DNA of 64,000 nt from an uncultured Alphaproteobacteria bacterium. GTDB lineage: Bacteria; Pseudomonadota; Alphaproteobacteria; HIMB59; GCA-002718135. The notes beneath the pieces were generated by a model, which was given only the letters and a program-made list of their open reading frames with translations, ran no database searches and had not been told where the DNA came from. Below, in pieces: positions 44,211 through 53,227 of this stretch. The translations under genes and the position numbers were made by a program. The first letter of the stretch is position 1, and each line of letters starts with the position of its first letter. Location: positions 24,757 through 88,756 of the forward strand of contig CABZCZ010000005.1 of the NCBI GenBank assembly GCA_902524385.1, written 5' to 3'.

Positions 44211-45249
44211 AATTATTTGCTAGCTCTTCGTTATATGCAAAAACTGCAGGACTACCACCAGTAAACATAAAAATTACATTTTCACCTTTTTTAATTATCC
44301 CCTTTCGAACATAATCTATAAGAGCTGCAAAGCCTTTAGATGTATAAACTGGATCCAAAATAATACCTTCTTTGTTTGCTAAGAGTTTTATGGCATTTAT
44401 TCCTTCTTCTGTAGTAGCACCATATTTTTCACCTACATAATTATTGTCATGATTAATTAAATCATGTGTGAACTCTAAGTTTATATCAAGCATTTTTGCT
44501 CCATCATTACATATTCTTGCTATATCTTTCTTTATATCCATTTCCCAATATACTGGAGATATACCCTGTATTCTTGTTGGCCAATTTAAAATTTTGGCTC
44601 CTAATTCACACCCGGCTTGTGTCATATTTGCAGCTGTTACAAACAAGTGATCAGCCATAAAATTTTGTTCTTTCATTTGTAGGTCAATTTCAGCCATAGC
44701 ATTAGCATAACTTATACCAGCAAGTGCTGTATCTTCTTCTCCAAAACCACCATATATTAGCAATGGTTTTCTTCCTTGCTTAATTAGTTGATTGTATTTT
44801 TTATCTAAATGTTTTGGTATTTGCTCTAAATCTTCTCCCTCAACTACATCTACGTTTGCACCTAAAATATTATATAATAAATAATTACCCTGCATTAATT
44901 TACCTTTAACCCCATGCATTAATACTAAGTAACTTTCTAAATTAAGTTTATTAGCTGCAGCAGTCGCTTGACGACAAAAGTTGGACTGTGATGAAGCTCC
45001 TGTTAAAATACAATCGTAATCTCCAGATAACGTCTTCGCCATTATAAATTCTAAATGTCTAGTTTTATTGCCTCCAAATGCTAATGCTGTGCAATCATCT
45101 CTTTTAATGTAAAGATTTATATTTAACTCTTTAGATATATTTGGTGCAAATTCTAAAACAGTTGGCAATAAAGCCAAACTCACTCTTGGAATTTTATTTA
45201 TTTTAGCAATTAATTCCTCAGCTGATAATGGAGCGAAATTACTATTCAT
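44200..45249 (-). CDS. PLP-dependent D-cysteine desulfhydrase / ACC deaminase family
   Basis: Fold-type II PLP enzyme. The PLP lysine is Lys62 in Phe-Gly-Gly-Asn-Lys-Thr-Arg-His-Leu-Glu, followed by Gly-Ala-Ser-Ser-Gln-Ser-Asn near 83-89 and a phosphate-binding glycine turn. Members include D-cysteine desulfhydrase, ACC deaminase and L-cysteate sulfo-lyase (CuyA); the sequence alone does not separate them. It closes an 11-gene sugar operon, where a sulfonate or amino-acid lyase is unexpected. Length 349 aa is normal. Confidence 0.8.
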   Translation of the reverse strand: MNSNFAPLSAEELIAKINKIPRVSLALLPTVLEFAPNISKELNINLYIKRDDCTALAFGGNKTRHLEFIMAKTLSGDYDCILTGASSQSNFCRQATAAANKLNLESYLVLMHGVKGKLMQGNYLLYNILGANVDVVEGEDLEQIPKHLDKKYNQLIKQGRKPLLIYGGFGEEDTALAGISYANAMAEIDLQMKEQNFMADHLFVTAANMTQAGCELGAKILNWPTRIQGISPVYWEMDIKKDIARICNDGAKMLDINLEFTHDLINHDNNYVGEKYGATTEEGINAIKLLANKEGIILDPVYTSKGFAALIDYVRKGIIKKGENVIFMFTGGSPAVFAYNEELANNSTL

Positions 45250-45261
45250 TTTTTTTTAAAT

Positions 45262-46995
45262 TTAATGACTATGTCTTTTTACATCTGATCCACGTTTACC
45301 AATCAAAAAATCTAGATCTGCACCTGTATCTGCCTGTGTAACGTGATCAATATACATTTTTTGATAACCACTTTTGATATCTGGTAAAACTGGTTTGTAA
45401 GTTTCTAATCTTTCTTTAATAATATTATCGTCAACCAAAAGGTTCATTGATCCATTTTCTACATCCACTTCTATAAAATCATTAGTCTGAACAGCTGCTA
45501 GAGGACCTTTAATTGCAGCTTCAGGGGCAGTATGAAGAATAACAGTTCCATATGCAGTTCCACTCATTCTTGCATCTGATATACGAATCATATCTCTTAT
45601 ACCTTTTTTTAATAATTTTTGAGGTAGTCTCATATTTCCAACCTCAGCCATTCCTGGATAACCTTTAGGACCACAATTTTTTAAAACAAGAATTGAGTTT
45701 TCATCTACCTCAAGATCAGGGCTATCAATTTGATCATGAAATTCTTCAACACTCTCAAATACTACAGCTTTCCCCTTATGCCTCATAAGTTCTGGTGTTG
45801 CTGCTGATGGTTTAATGATAGCGCCATTAGGAGCAATATTTCCTCTTAGTATTTTTATTCCTCCATCAGCGACCAATGGATTATCAAATTCTTTTATAAC
45901 TTCATTATTCCAACATTTTGCATTCTTATTGTTTTCAAATATTGTTTTACCATTCGCAGTAAGTGAGTCTTTTTCAAGAATATTTTTTTCGAGAAGTCTT
46001 CTAATTACAACTGGAACACCACCGGCATAATAAAAGTCTTCCATTAAATATTTACCAGATGGTTGTAAATTCACTAGCGTAGGAATATCTTTTCCACATT
46101 TTTCCCAATCACTTAATTTGAGATCTATTTCTAGTCTACCTGCAACAGCAGCTAAGTGGATAACTGCATTTGTTGATCCACCAATTGCTCCATTTACCTT
46201 AATAGCGTTTTCAAAAGATTTTTTGGTTACAATTTTTGACATTGTGAGATCTTCTTTAACCATTTCAACAATTCTTTTTCCAGACATATGAGCAAGAGCG
46301 TATCTTCTTGAGTCAACGGCTGGAATGGCAGCATTATTTGGAAGGGACATTCCTAATGCTTCTACCATACTGCCCATGGTAGAAGCAGTTCCCATTGTCA
46401 TACAATTTCCTTTCGAACGACTCATCGATATTTCTGCTTCTATAAAGTCATCTTCTGTAATTTTTCCAGCACTTAAATCAGCATCAAGCTGCCAGACACC
46501 TGTTCCTGAACCTATTGTTTCTCCTCTGTGATGACCATTAAGCATCGGTCCGCCAGAAATACCGATTGTAGGTAAATCAACACTTGCTGCTCCCATTAAC
46601 AAAGAAGGTGTAGTTTTATCACAACCCATTAGTAAAACTACTCCATCAATTGGATTTCCTCTAATAGCTTCCTCAACATCCATACTTGCTAGGTTTCTAA
46701 AAAGCATTGCAGTTGGTCTTAAATTTGATTCACTTGCTGAGAAAACTGGAAATTCCAAAGGGAAGCCTCCTGCTTCATATACTCCTTTTTTTACTGACTC
46801 AGCAATTTCCCGAAAATGTCCATTACATGGTGTAAGCTCTGACCACGTGTTACAAATACCAATAACTGGTCTACCATCAAATAAATGATTTGGATGACCT
46901 TGGTTTCTCATCCATCCTCTATGAACAAAAGTATCCCGCTTGTGTGTCTTCGAATTGTACCAAGCTGAAGATCTAAATTTATTTTTATTTGTCAT
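45262..46995 (-). CDS. IlvD/Edd-family sugar-acid dehydratase (L-arabonate dehydratase type)
   Basis: [2Fe-2S] dehydratase for aldonic acids. Cluster cysteines Cys57 (Thr-Pro-Cys-Asn), Cys125 (Met-Gly-Cys-Asp-Lys) and Cys198 (Gly-Asn-Cys-Met), and Lys127 for carbamylation, fall at the spacing known for Rhizobium L-arabinonate dehydratase. 577 aa. Its ATG overlaps the stop of the DapA-family gene by one base. L-arabonate, D-xylonate, D-galactonate or D-fuconate are possible substrates; the paired DapA-type enzyme suits any of them. Confidence 0.88.
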   Translation of the reverse strand: MTNKNKFRSSAWYNSKTHKRDTFVHRGWMRNQGHPNHLFDGRPVIGICNTWSELTPCNGHFREIAESVKKGVYEAGGFPLEFPVFSASESNLRPTAMLFRNLASMDVEEAIRGNPIDGVVLLMGCDKTTPSLLMGAASVDLPTIGISGGPMLNGHHRGETIGSGTGVWQLDADLSAGKITEDDFIEAEISMSRSKGNCMTMGTASTMGSMVEALGMSLPNNAAIPAVDSRRYALAHMSGKRIVEMVKEDLTMSKIVTKKSFENAIKVNGAIGGSTNAVIHLAAVAGRLEIDLKLSDWEKCGKDIPTLVNLQPSGKYLMEDFYYAGGVPVVIRRLLEKNILEKDSLTANGKTIFENNKNAKCWNNEVIKEFDNPLVADGGIKILRGNIAPNGAIIKPSAATPELMRHKGKAVVFESVEEFHDQIDSPDLEVDENSILVLKNCGPKGYPGMAEVGNMRLPQKLLKKGIRDMIRISDARMSGTAYGTVILHTAPEAAIKGPLAAVQTNDFIEVDVENGSMNLLVDDNIIKERLETYKPVLPDIKSGYQKMYIDHVTQADTGADLDFLIGKRGSDVKRHSH

Positions 46996-47894
46996 TAAAA
47001 AAGTCCAAGTGAAATTGCAATTTTTTTTGATTTTTTAATTCCGTAATCCGTTGGTTTAAGAAACGGCTTGCGGTCGTATACATCCTTTACTCCCATTCTA
47101 AATGCACAAACTCTCTTACCGTAACATACCAAAGAGTCAATGGATTGCATTATAAATACTATATTTGGAAGAATATTTTTATATTCTCTCTCAGCATGTT
47201 CAAGTTTATTATGTTTAAAATAATTATAAATTTTTGTAAATTTATCTGCTCCGTCTAAACAAGGAACAATACCCTTACAGCCAATTTTAAAATTATCTAC
47301 TATCTCTTGTCCTCCCCTACCGTTGAAAACAATTAAATCTTTTGGATAATTTATTATTTCTTGTTGCATATGAATAGAAGATGCTTCACCCTTTATAGCT
47401 CTAAAATTGTAAAATTTTTTATATAGTTTTAAAATATGATTAGATGATAATCCAACACCTATATACTCTTTTGCATTTTGAACTCCTGTTAAAGTTCCTT
47501 TTGTTAGAGGCATAATTTTTTCAAAAAAATTATAACAATCTTGATCTGTTGTATTTTTATTTATCATTGGTTGTAAAATTAACCAGTCTACATTATTGGA
47601 TTTCGACACATCTATTAGTTTGCAATAATCTTTGTATTTTTTTGCTTGTATTGTAATTGCCTTTGGTAATGAATTAGGAGTTTTTTTTGTTATAATCTCA
47701 ATTATTTTAATTTTTTCTTCTAAAGTTAGTTTATTTACCTCAGTAGCTAATCCAAGAGCAGCAATACCATTACTTTTTTTTTCAAATATTAATGATATTT
47801 GTTCTTCCATTAGCTTGTAATCAATAGAATTATTCTTATTGAAAAAAGTATAGAGAATTGGAAAAATTCCTTTTATTTTATTTGTGCTAATCAC
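46995..47894 (-). CDS. DapA-family lyase for 2-keto-3-deoxy sugar acids
   Basis: Class I aldolase/dehydratase fold. Schiff-base Lys168 in Arg-Ala-Ile-Lys-Gly-Glu, with the Tyr-Asn-x-Pro tyrosine replaced (Gly-Val-Gln-Asn-Ala). The start used is a GTG that forms a GTGA overlap with the upstream dehydratase stop; a TTG one codon earlier is an alternative. Located between two dehydratase genes, it probably takes their 2-keto-3-deoxy product, by cleavage or by dehydration as 2-keto-3-deoxy-arabonate dehydratase does. It is more divergent and more Lys/Asn-rich than the copy at 21510-22400. Confidence 0.8.
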   Translation of the reverse strand: MISTNKIKGIFPILYTFFNKNNSIDYKLMEEQISLIFEKKSNGIAALGLATEVNKLTLEEKIKIIEIITKKTPNSLPKAITIQAKKYKDYCKLIDVSKSNNVDWLILQPMINKNTTDQDCYNFFEKIMPLTKGTLTGVQNAKEYIGVGLSSNHILKLYKKFYNFRAIKGEASSIHMQQEIINYPKDLIVFNGRGGQEIVDNFKIGCKGIVPCLDGADKFTKIYNYFKHNKLEHAEREYKNILPNIVFIMQSIDSLVCYGKRVCAFRMGVKDVYDRKPFLKPTDYGIKKSKKIAISLGLF

Positions 47895-49066
47895 CAATCG
47901 ACTACTGTTCCATCATTTAGATATGCATCAGTTGTTGGCATTATTTCTTGTTTGAAAGGGTATTTTTCTGCTTCTTTTTCATTCACCTCTATTCCAAGAC
48001 CAGGTGTATTTGGGGTCAACCAACAGTCGTTAACTTTTTTAATAGGTGTTTGAGATATGACATCATCATACCAAGGTACTGATTTATCCATAACCTCTTG
48101 TATTATGTGATTAGTTGTTGAAGAAGCAAAATGAAGTGCTGCAGCACCAGCTATTGGACCATTTGGGTTATGTGGTGCAACTCCAATGTTTGCTACAGAA
48201 GCTGCGGCTGCAATATTTTTAGCTTCTAGTAATCCACCACAATGATTGAGGTCTGGTTGCACAATATCAACAATACGATTTGAAATAATATCTTCAAATT
48301 CTTGATGGCCTATCAATCTTTCACCAGTGGCAAGAGGGCAATTTATCGTGTTTTTAATTTGCAACAAGGTTTTATTATCTCCTGGCAATATTGGCTCCTC
48401 AACAAATAGAGGGTTATATCTTTCTAACTCTTTTATGTACTGTGTTGCAGAAATACCTGAAGCGCATCTACCGTGAAAATCTACCATAATGTCAATGTCA
48501 TCCCCAACAGTATTTCTTAAAGAAGACATTAACTCATTAACTTTATTTAAATTTTGAGAGGTGTTGGTGAAATGAGTAAATGGAATAAATACAACCTTAA
48601 ATGCTTTATAACCTTTTTCTACTAAAGCTAATGCATGGTCATTTAATTTATTTGTCTCCATTGTATCTCTGTAAACAGCATTCATATCACCCATGCCTAA
48701 GTGAGTATAAATTTTTATTTTTTCACGGACTTTACCTCCCAATAATTGCCATACTGGTATTTTTAAACTTTTTCCTAGGATATCCCAAAGAGCATGTTCT
48801 ATTCCACTAACAGCAGACATGCCAATTACTCCTAATTTCCAAAAACCATGCTTTGTCATTATTTGAAAATTTTGTCTAATGTTTCTAGGATCTTTACCAA
48901 CTAATAAAGGTTTTAAATCTTCTATAGCGCCTACGACTGCTCTAGTTTTCCATTCAACAGTTGCTTCACCCCATCCATAGATATCCTGATCAGTAATTAC
49001 TTTTACAAATACCCAATTTCGCATTTCAGCGTTCACAATTTTGGTTTTGATGTCAATAATTTTCAT
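47891..49066 (-). CDS. Enolase-superfamily dehydratase, D-galactonate dehydratase-like
   Basis: Has the DgoD/mannonate-dehydratase pattern: Asp196-Phe-His198-Gly-Arg, metal ligands Asp196, Glu223 and Glu249, and catalytic His299 in Ala-Pro-His-Asn-Pro-Asn-Gly-Pro. Spacing mirrors E. coli DgoD with one inserted residue. The C-terminal end, acidic residues followed by Val-Val-Asp-Trp, also recalls DgoD. It should dehydrate a hexonate to a 2-keto-3-deoxy-hexonate, which the downstream DapA-type lyase could use. Substrate within the subgroup is inferred. Confidence 0.84.
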   Translation of the reverse strand: MKIIDIKTKIVNAEMRNWVFVKVITDQDIYGWGEATVEWKTRAVVGAIEDLKPLLVGKDPRNIRQNFQIMTKHGFWKLGVIGMSAVSGIEHALWDILGKSLKIPVWQLLGGKVREKIKIYTHLGMGDMNAVYRDTMETNKLNDHALALVEKGYKAFKVVFIPFTHFTNTSQNLNKVNELMSSLRNTVGDDIDIMVDFHGRCASGISATQYIKELERYNPLFVEEPILPGDNKTLLQIKNTINCPLATGERLIGHQEFEDIISNRIVDIVQPDLNHCGGLLEAKNIAAAASVANIGVAPHNPNGPIAGAAALHFASSTTNHIIQEVMDKSVPWYDDVISQTPIKKVNDCWLTPNTPGLGIEVNEKEAEKYPFKQEIMPTTDAYLNDGTVVDW

Positions 49067-49067
49067 C

Positions 49068-50222
49068 TTAAAATATTTTTTCTTTATTTATGAATATTTC
49101 TACATCAACATTATATTGTTCTAAAGCACTTTGATTGATTTTTATAGCGTGACCAATGCCTGTTGGAATATCAATACATCCATTTTCATCCATATCAATG
49201 TGATTTTCAGTAAGATCCCATGCTAATGATTTTAACTGTTGAGGAAATTCTGCAAATAAACTTTTAGAGGAATTTGCATAAGACTGTAATGAAGATGAAA
49301 GTTGTAAGTGTGATGTAAAAGTATGATTAACATATTGTACATTATTAGTCTCAGCAAAGTCACAAATTTCTTTACCAGCAAGTATTCCTCCAGCAATTCC
49401 TGCATCAATTTGAATAAACTTAACTTTACCAAATCTAATCATATTTTTTGCTGACTCTACTGAATGACAAGACTCTCCACCTGCTAAAGGTAGGTTTGTT
49501 TTATCATTTAATTGACCGTATTCATAAAAAGCATCAGAAAAAAAAGGTTCTTCTAACCAAGTAATGTTTGCGTTTTGAAAAATAGTTAATCTTTTTTGTG
49601 CCTCTTTAACATCAGTTCCCCAAATGGCTCCAACATCAACCATTAACTCCAAATCTTTGCCCATAGCTTCTCTTGCGGCAACTAAATGATCTTCATCAGT
49701 TTTGATATTGAGACCAAAATTTTGCCATCCAAATTTAATTGCCTTAAAATTTTGATTTTTTAAATGTTTAGCAACGTCAAAAGTATCTTGTGGTGTTTTG
49801 CCAAATAATACTGATGCATAAGCTATTTTGGGTTTTGAATTATTCATTCCCATTAGTGAATAAATTGGACAATTTTCTTTTTTTGCTAAAAGATCTAATA
49901 ATGCTACCTCAATTCCAGAAAAAGTATGAGGTGTTTGAGCAATCATTAATGATCTATGTTTAACAGTCTCAATTATTTTTTTAACATCATTTAAATCATT
50001 TATGTTTTGGTTAATAACTGAATCTTTAATTGGATTAGCTGCAGAATGTGATTTGGGACAAATAAAATTTGCAATAGAAGTTAAAGGGGAAGCCTCACAT
50101 TCACCCCATCCAACTAGCCCACCAGCCTCAACTTTAACAATTAATGCATCTTGACTTCCATCAGCTTCATCCAGAATTTCTGGCATTGATAAATAATAAA
50201 GTTCAATATTTTCAATTTTCAC
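49068..50222 (-). CDS. Enolase-superfamily enzyme (KxG, substrate unknown)
   Basis: Mandelate-racemase-type fold with Lys163-Phe-Gly165, metal ligands Asp196, Glu224 and Glu250, and a His in Val-Asn-His-Thr near 300. The start is GTG, two bases after the SDR stop; one base separates it from the next dehydratase. The single lysine with Gly two residues on is unlike the KxH and KxR copies in this window, so its acid substrate should differ in stereochemistry. Dehydratase or epimerase role unresolved. Confidence 0.8.
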   Translation of the reverse strand: MKIENIELYYLSMPEILDEADGSQDALIVKVEAGGLVGWGECEASPLTSIANFICPKSHSAANPIKDSVINQNINDLNDVKKIIETVKHRSLMIAQTPHTFSGIEVALLDLLAKKENCPIYSLMGMNNSKPKIAYASVLFGKTPQDTFDVAKHLKNQNFKAIKFGWQNFGLNIKTDEDHLVAAREAMGKDLELMVDVGAIWGTDVKEAQKRLTIFQNANITWLEEPFFSDAFYEYGQLNDKTNLPLAGGESCHSVESAKNMIRFGKVKFIQIDAGIAGGILAGKEICDFAETNNVQYVNHTFTSHLQLSSSLQSYANSSKSLFAEFPQQLKSLAWDLTENHIDMDENGCIDIPTGIGHAIKINQSALEQYNVDVEIFINKEKIF

Positions 50223-50224
50223 TT

Positions 50225-51022
50225 TTAACCAGCGCCGGTGTCTTCATTTTCATGCATTCTTAAAGTAATACCCCCATCGACAACTATATTTGCACCAATC
50301 ATATAATTACATTCGTCAGAAGACATAAACATAATTGTATTTGCTATTTCATCTGTAGTGCCCATTCTTTTAATTGGTTGATGGTTTTCTGCTTCCTTTC
50401 TTGCAGCTATTGGATCTGGTTTTGTATTAAAAAATCTATCAATAATTGGTGTTTCTATATACCCTGGTGAAATAGAATTTATTTTAATTCCCTTAGCCGC
50501 ATAATCAACAGCAAGAGCCTTTGTTAAACCAATAACACCATGCTTTGCAACTGGATAAGGGAAACAATTTGGAATTATTTGAATACCGTGAACTGAAGCA
50601 ACATTAACTATACTACCTTTATTTTTTTTTAACATATGTGGAAGCACGGCTTTACATCCAAACCAGACACCATCTAAGTCTACTGAAAAAGCTCTTTTCC
50701 ATTCACTATCAGGCATATTTAGTGGCTCACCAAAAACATTTATTCCCGCATTATTAATTAATACATCAGGTATTCCAAAAGTATCTAAAGTTTGTGAAAC
50801 CATATTGTCTACTGAGATAAATTCAGCTACATTTGTTTCAACAAAAAGAGCTTCTCCATTATTTTTTTTTATTTGATCAGCAACAATACTCCCCATTTCT
50901 TTATTAATATCAGCAATAACAACTTTAGCTCCTTCATTGGCAAACTTTATTGCTGTCTTTTCACCAATCCCAGAGGCTGCACCAGTAACTATAACTATTT
51001 TGCTTTCAAATCTATTACTCAT
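50225..51022 (-). CDS. SDR-family aldose 1-dehydrogenase-like
   Basis: Classical SDR with cofactor loop Thr13-Gly-Ala-Ala-Ser-Gly-Ile-Gly20, Asp38 after strand two (NAD preference), Asn-Asn-Ala-Gly at 90-93 and catalytic Ser143, Tyr156, Lys160. The C-terminal Val-Val-Asp-Gly-Gly-Ile-Thr is typical of glucose/galactose dehydrogenase relatives. Downstream of an SMP-30 lactonase, it forms the usual oxidation plus hydrolysis pair that turns an aldose into its aldonate. Confidence 0.87.
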   Translation of the reverse strand: MSNRFESKIVIVTGAASGIGEKTAIKFANEGAKVVIADINKEMGSIVADQIKKNNGEALFVETNVAEFISVDNMVSQTLDTFGIPDVLINNAGINVFGEPLNMPDSEWKRAFSVDLDGVWFGCKAVLPHMLKKNKGSIVNVASVHGIQIIPNCFPYPVAKHGVIGLTKALAVDYAAKGIKINSISPGYIETPIIDRFFNTKPDPIAARKEAENHQPIKRMGTTDEIANTIMFMSSDECNYMIGANIVVDGGITLRMHENEDTGAG

Positions 51023-51044
51023 AATTAAGTAATTACTTTACTAA

Positions 51045-51941
51045 TTAATTAGCAAATTTAAAGTCAGGTTTTCCTTGAACATCTGTTTCAAGTGCAAATA
51101 TGCTACCAGCATGAGGTTTATTTTCTAATTGTTCACTAGTCATTCCCATTCTTGCAGTTGTGATAAAGAGTGTCTTTAAATCTTTACCCCCAAAAGAACA
51201 GCTAGTAACATTTGGCACTGGCAACTCTATTACCCTGTCGACTTTTCCGTTTGGATCAAAACGTACTACACAGGAACCTCCCCATCTACAATTCCATAAA
51301 AAACCCTCTGAGTCTAAAGTTGATCCATCAGGGTAGCCTCTATCAAAAGTAGCAAATTGCTTTTTGTTTGATATAACTTTGTTGTCCAAATCATAATCAT
51401 AAACTGATATTACTCCAGTTAAAGTATCTGAAAAATAAAATTTATCATTTTGCTGACTCCAAGCAAAAGTATTTGAAATACCGATATCATTTTCATGAAT
51501 AGTAATTTTTAGATTTTTATCAATAGAGTATAAAGAGCCACTGTTTTTTGTAATACTAATATCACTTCCATCTTCTGCAATGTTATTTTGCATGGTACCA
51601 AACCAAAAATTACCTGCAAAATCTGCAGCTCCATCATTACATCTATTAAATGGTTTGTCTTCTTCTATCCTTAAAATTTGATTAAATTTTTTTTCTTCTA
51701 AATTATAATTGTTAATTCCAAAATGAGATGCAATTAATAAATTTTCATTATCTCTTTCTGCCATAGCTGTAATCATTTCAGGCATTTCGAAAATTTGATG
51801 TTTTTTATCATTAAAGGAATACTTATGAAGTTTTGAAGGCATTGGTATATCTAGCCAAAAAAGAGTATTAGTATCTTGAGACCAAATGATCCCTTCACCC
51901 AAGTTGTCATTGCAGTCTAAAAATAGTTCAGCCTTAAACAT
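51045..51941 (-). CDS. SMP-30/gluconolactonase-family sugar lactonase
   Basis: Six-bladed propeller lactonase (regucalcin/SMP-30). Metal ligand candidates are Glu16 in Leu-Gly-Glu-Gly, Asn in Gly-Ile-Ser-Asn-Thr near 147 and Asp in Gly-Tyr-Pro-Asp-Gly-Ser near 200. The substrate loop Arg-Cys-Asn-Asp-Gly-Ala-Ala-Asp near 99-106 is typical. It is a different lactonase fold from the two amidohydrolases in the window, suggesting another lactone. Length 298 aa is normal; no signal peptide. Confidence 0.88.
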   Translation of the reverse strand: MFKAELFLDCNDNLGEGIIWSQDTNTLFWLDIPMPSKLHKYSFNDKKHQIFEMPEMITAMAERDNENLLIASHFGINNYNLEEKKFNQILRIEEDKPFNRCNDGAADFAGNFWFGTMQNNIAEDGSDISITKNSGSLYSIDKNLKITIHENDIGISNTFAWSQQNDKFYFSDTLTGVISVYDYDLDNKVISNKKQFATFDRGYPDGSTLDSEGFLWNCRWGGSCVVRFDPNGKVDRVIELPVPNVTSCSFGGKDLKTLFITTARMGMTSEQLENKPHAGSIFALETDVQGKPDFKFAN

Positions 51942-52013
51942 ACATTAATTTATTATTTATAACTTAAATATAAATAAAACACATTACATTATAAATTAAA
52001 AGGTATTTAAAAA

Positions 52014-52841
52014 TCAAAATTTTTCTGAAAGCTTTAAAAATTTTTCAAATTCACTTTCATCAATTTTAACTGTAATTTTTGGATCGTTAAATTTATTATT
52101 TATTGTATCACTATGAAATTCCTTAAAAGCATTAACCCTTTCTGATTGAAGTTTTTCAAATTCCTTTTTGAAGTCTTTATAAATTCTAGCATGTCTAGGT
52201 ATTTTTCCTTTCGTGTAACCAAGAACATCGTTTGCAAATAAATATTGTCCATCACAACCAGAACCACTTCCCATTGAAAGGGTCATAATATCAACTTTTT
52301 TTGTAATTACTTCTGCAACTTTTGGTGGAACAACTTCAAGCTCAACGCCGATAGCTCCTGCTTCTTGTAACTCCAAAGTATGTTCTAAAATACTGATAGC
52401 TTTATCAGCAGTTTTACCTTGTGCAACAAATCCACCAATCCAAGTAGCATTTCCTGGAACTAATCCTACATGACTGTTAATCGGAACATACTCATCTCTT
52501 AATGCTCTAATCCATTTGTAACTCCAATTACCACCATAGATTACATCCGCACCAATATCTAAATACTTATGTGAAAGTTTCATTGCTTCATACTCAGAAG
52601 CTACTCTTACTGCACCTCCAGATTGCATAAAGCAATTTGGTGCAGCTTCACGAATTCTCTTAAGTTCATCAAAAGAATTATAAATACCAAATTGTGGAGC
52701 ATCATGAGAAGTACAAATCATGTCAATGCCTGCCTCTTCAGCTGCCGCAGCTTCGTCAGCATTATGTACAAATATAACACTTAGCTGTCTTTTACCTTTG
52801 CATTGCAAATAATCGTAAACTGTAAGTTTTTTTCTACTCAT
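52014..52841 (-). CDS. PanB-like (ketopantoate hydroxymethyltransferase fold) protein 2
   Basis: Paralogue of the PanB-like protein at 34817-35674. PanB-type blocks: Thr-Val-Tyr-Asp-Tyr near the start, Asn-Ser-His-Val-Gly-Leu-Val-Pro near 125-132, Gly-Val-Glu-Leu-Glu-Val-Val-Pro near 163-170 (keeping the catalytic-base Glu) and Ile-Pro-Arg-His-Ala-Arg near 215. The metal-site Ala-Asp-Leu-Pro is replaced by Gln-Ser-Gly-Gly and the Lys-Ile-Glu-Gly motif by Ile-Tyr-Gly-Gly. So the fold is retained but the pantothenate reaction is unlikely. It sits immediately downstream of a Rieske ferredoxin gene. Good Shine-Dalgarno (GGAG). Reaction unknown. Confidence 0.75.
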   Translation of the reverse strand: MSRKKLTVYDYLQCKGKRQLSVIFVHNADEAAAAEEAGIDMICTSHDAPQFGIYNSFDELKRIREAAPNCFMQSGGAVRVASEYEAMKLSHKYLDIGADVIYGGNWSYKWIRALRDEYVPINSHVGLVPGNATWIGGFVAQGKTADKAISILEHTLELQEAGAIGVELEVVPPKVAEVITKKVDIMTLSMGSGSGCDGQYLFANDVLGYTKGKIPRHARIYKDFKKEFEKLQSERVNAFKEFHSDTINNKFNDPKITVKIDESEFEKFLKLSEKF

Positions 52842-52860
52842 AAAATCTCCACAAAAATAT

Positions 52861-53178
52861 TTAATCTATCTTAATGAAAATTTTATCATTATCAACTTTA
52901 ACTGGGTATGTTTTTAAATCTACACACGCGGGCGGGCTTAAGGCTTTTCCAGATTTAATATTAAAAATCCCTTGATGCATTGGACATTCAATTTCATCAT
53001 CCATAACCAAACCATCTTCAAGATGTACCTCCTCGTGTGTACAAATTCCATCAGTAGCATAAAAACCATCTGTTAACCTATAGACACAAAAAGTTTTATC
53101 TTGATGATCAAATCTGATGAGATCCTCTTCCTCAATACTATCTGTAGACCCTACTTCAATCCAATTTTCTTCAGACAT
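52861..53178 (-). CDS. Rieske [2Fe-2S] ferredoxin (MocE-like)
   Basis: Small soluble electron carrier. Cluster ligands Cys46-Thr-His48 and Cys65-Pro-Met-His68 are in the standard spacing. 105 aa, as for ferredoxins of Rieske-dependent oxygenases. Together with the reductase and the desaturase-fold oxygenase directly upstream it forms a three-component system like rhizobial MocD/MocE/MocF. It would pass electrons from the reductase to the di-iron oxygenase. Confidence 0.9.
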   Translation of the reverse strand: MSEENWIEVGSTDSIEEEDLIRFDHQDKTFCVYRLTDGFYATDGICTHEEVHLEDGLVMDDEIECPMHQGIFNIKSGKALSPPACVDLKTYPVKVDNDKIFIKID

Positions 53179-53227
53179 AAATTGTATATAATATCTATTT
53201 TATTAAAATAAATACAAAAAAATTAAA

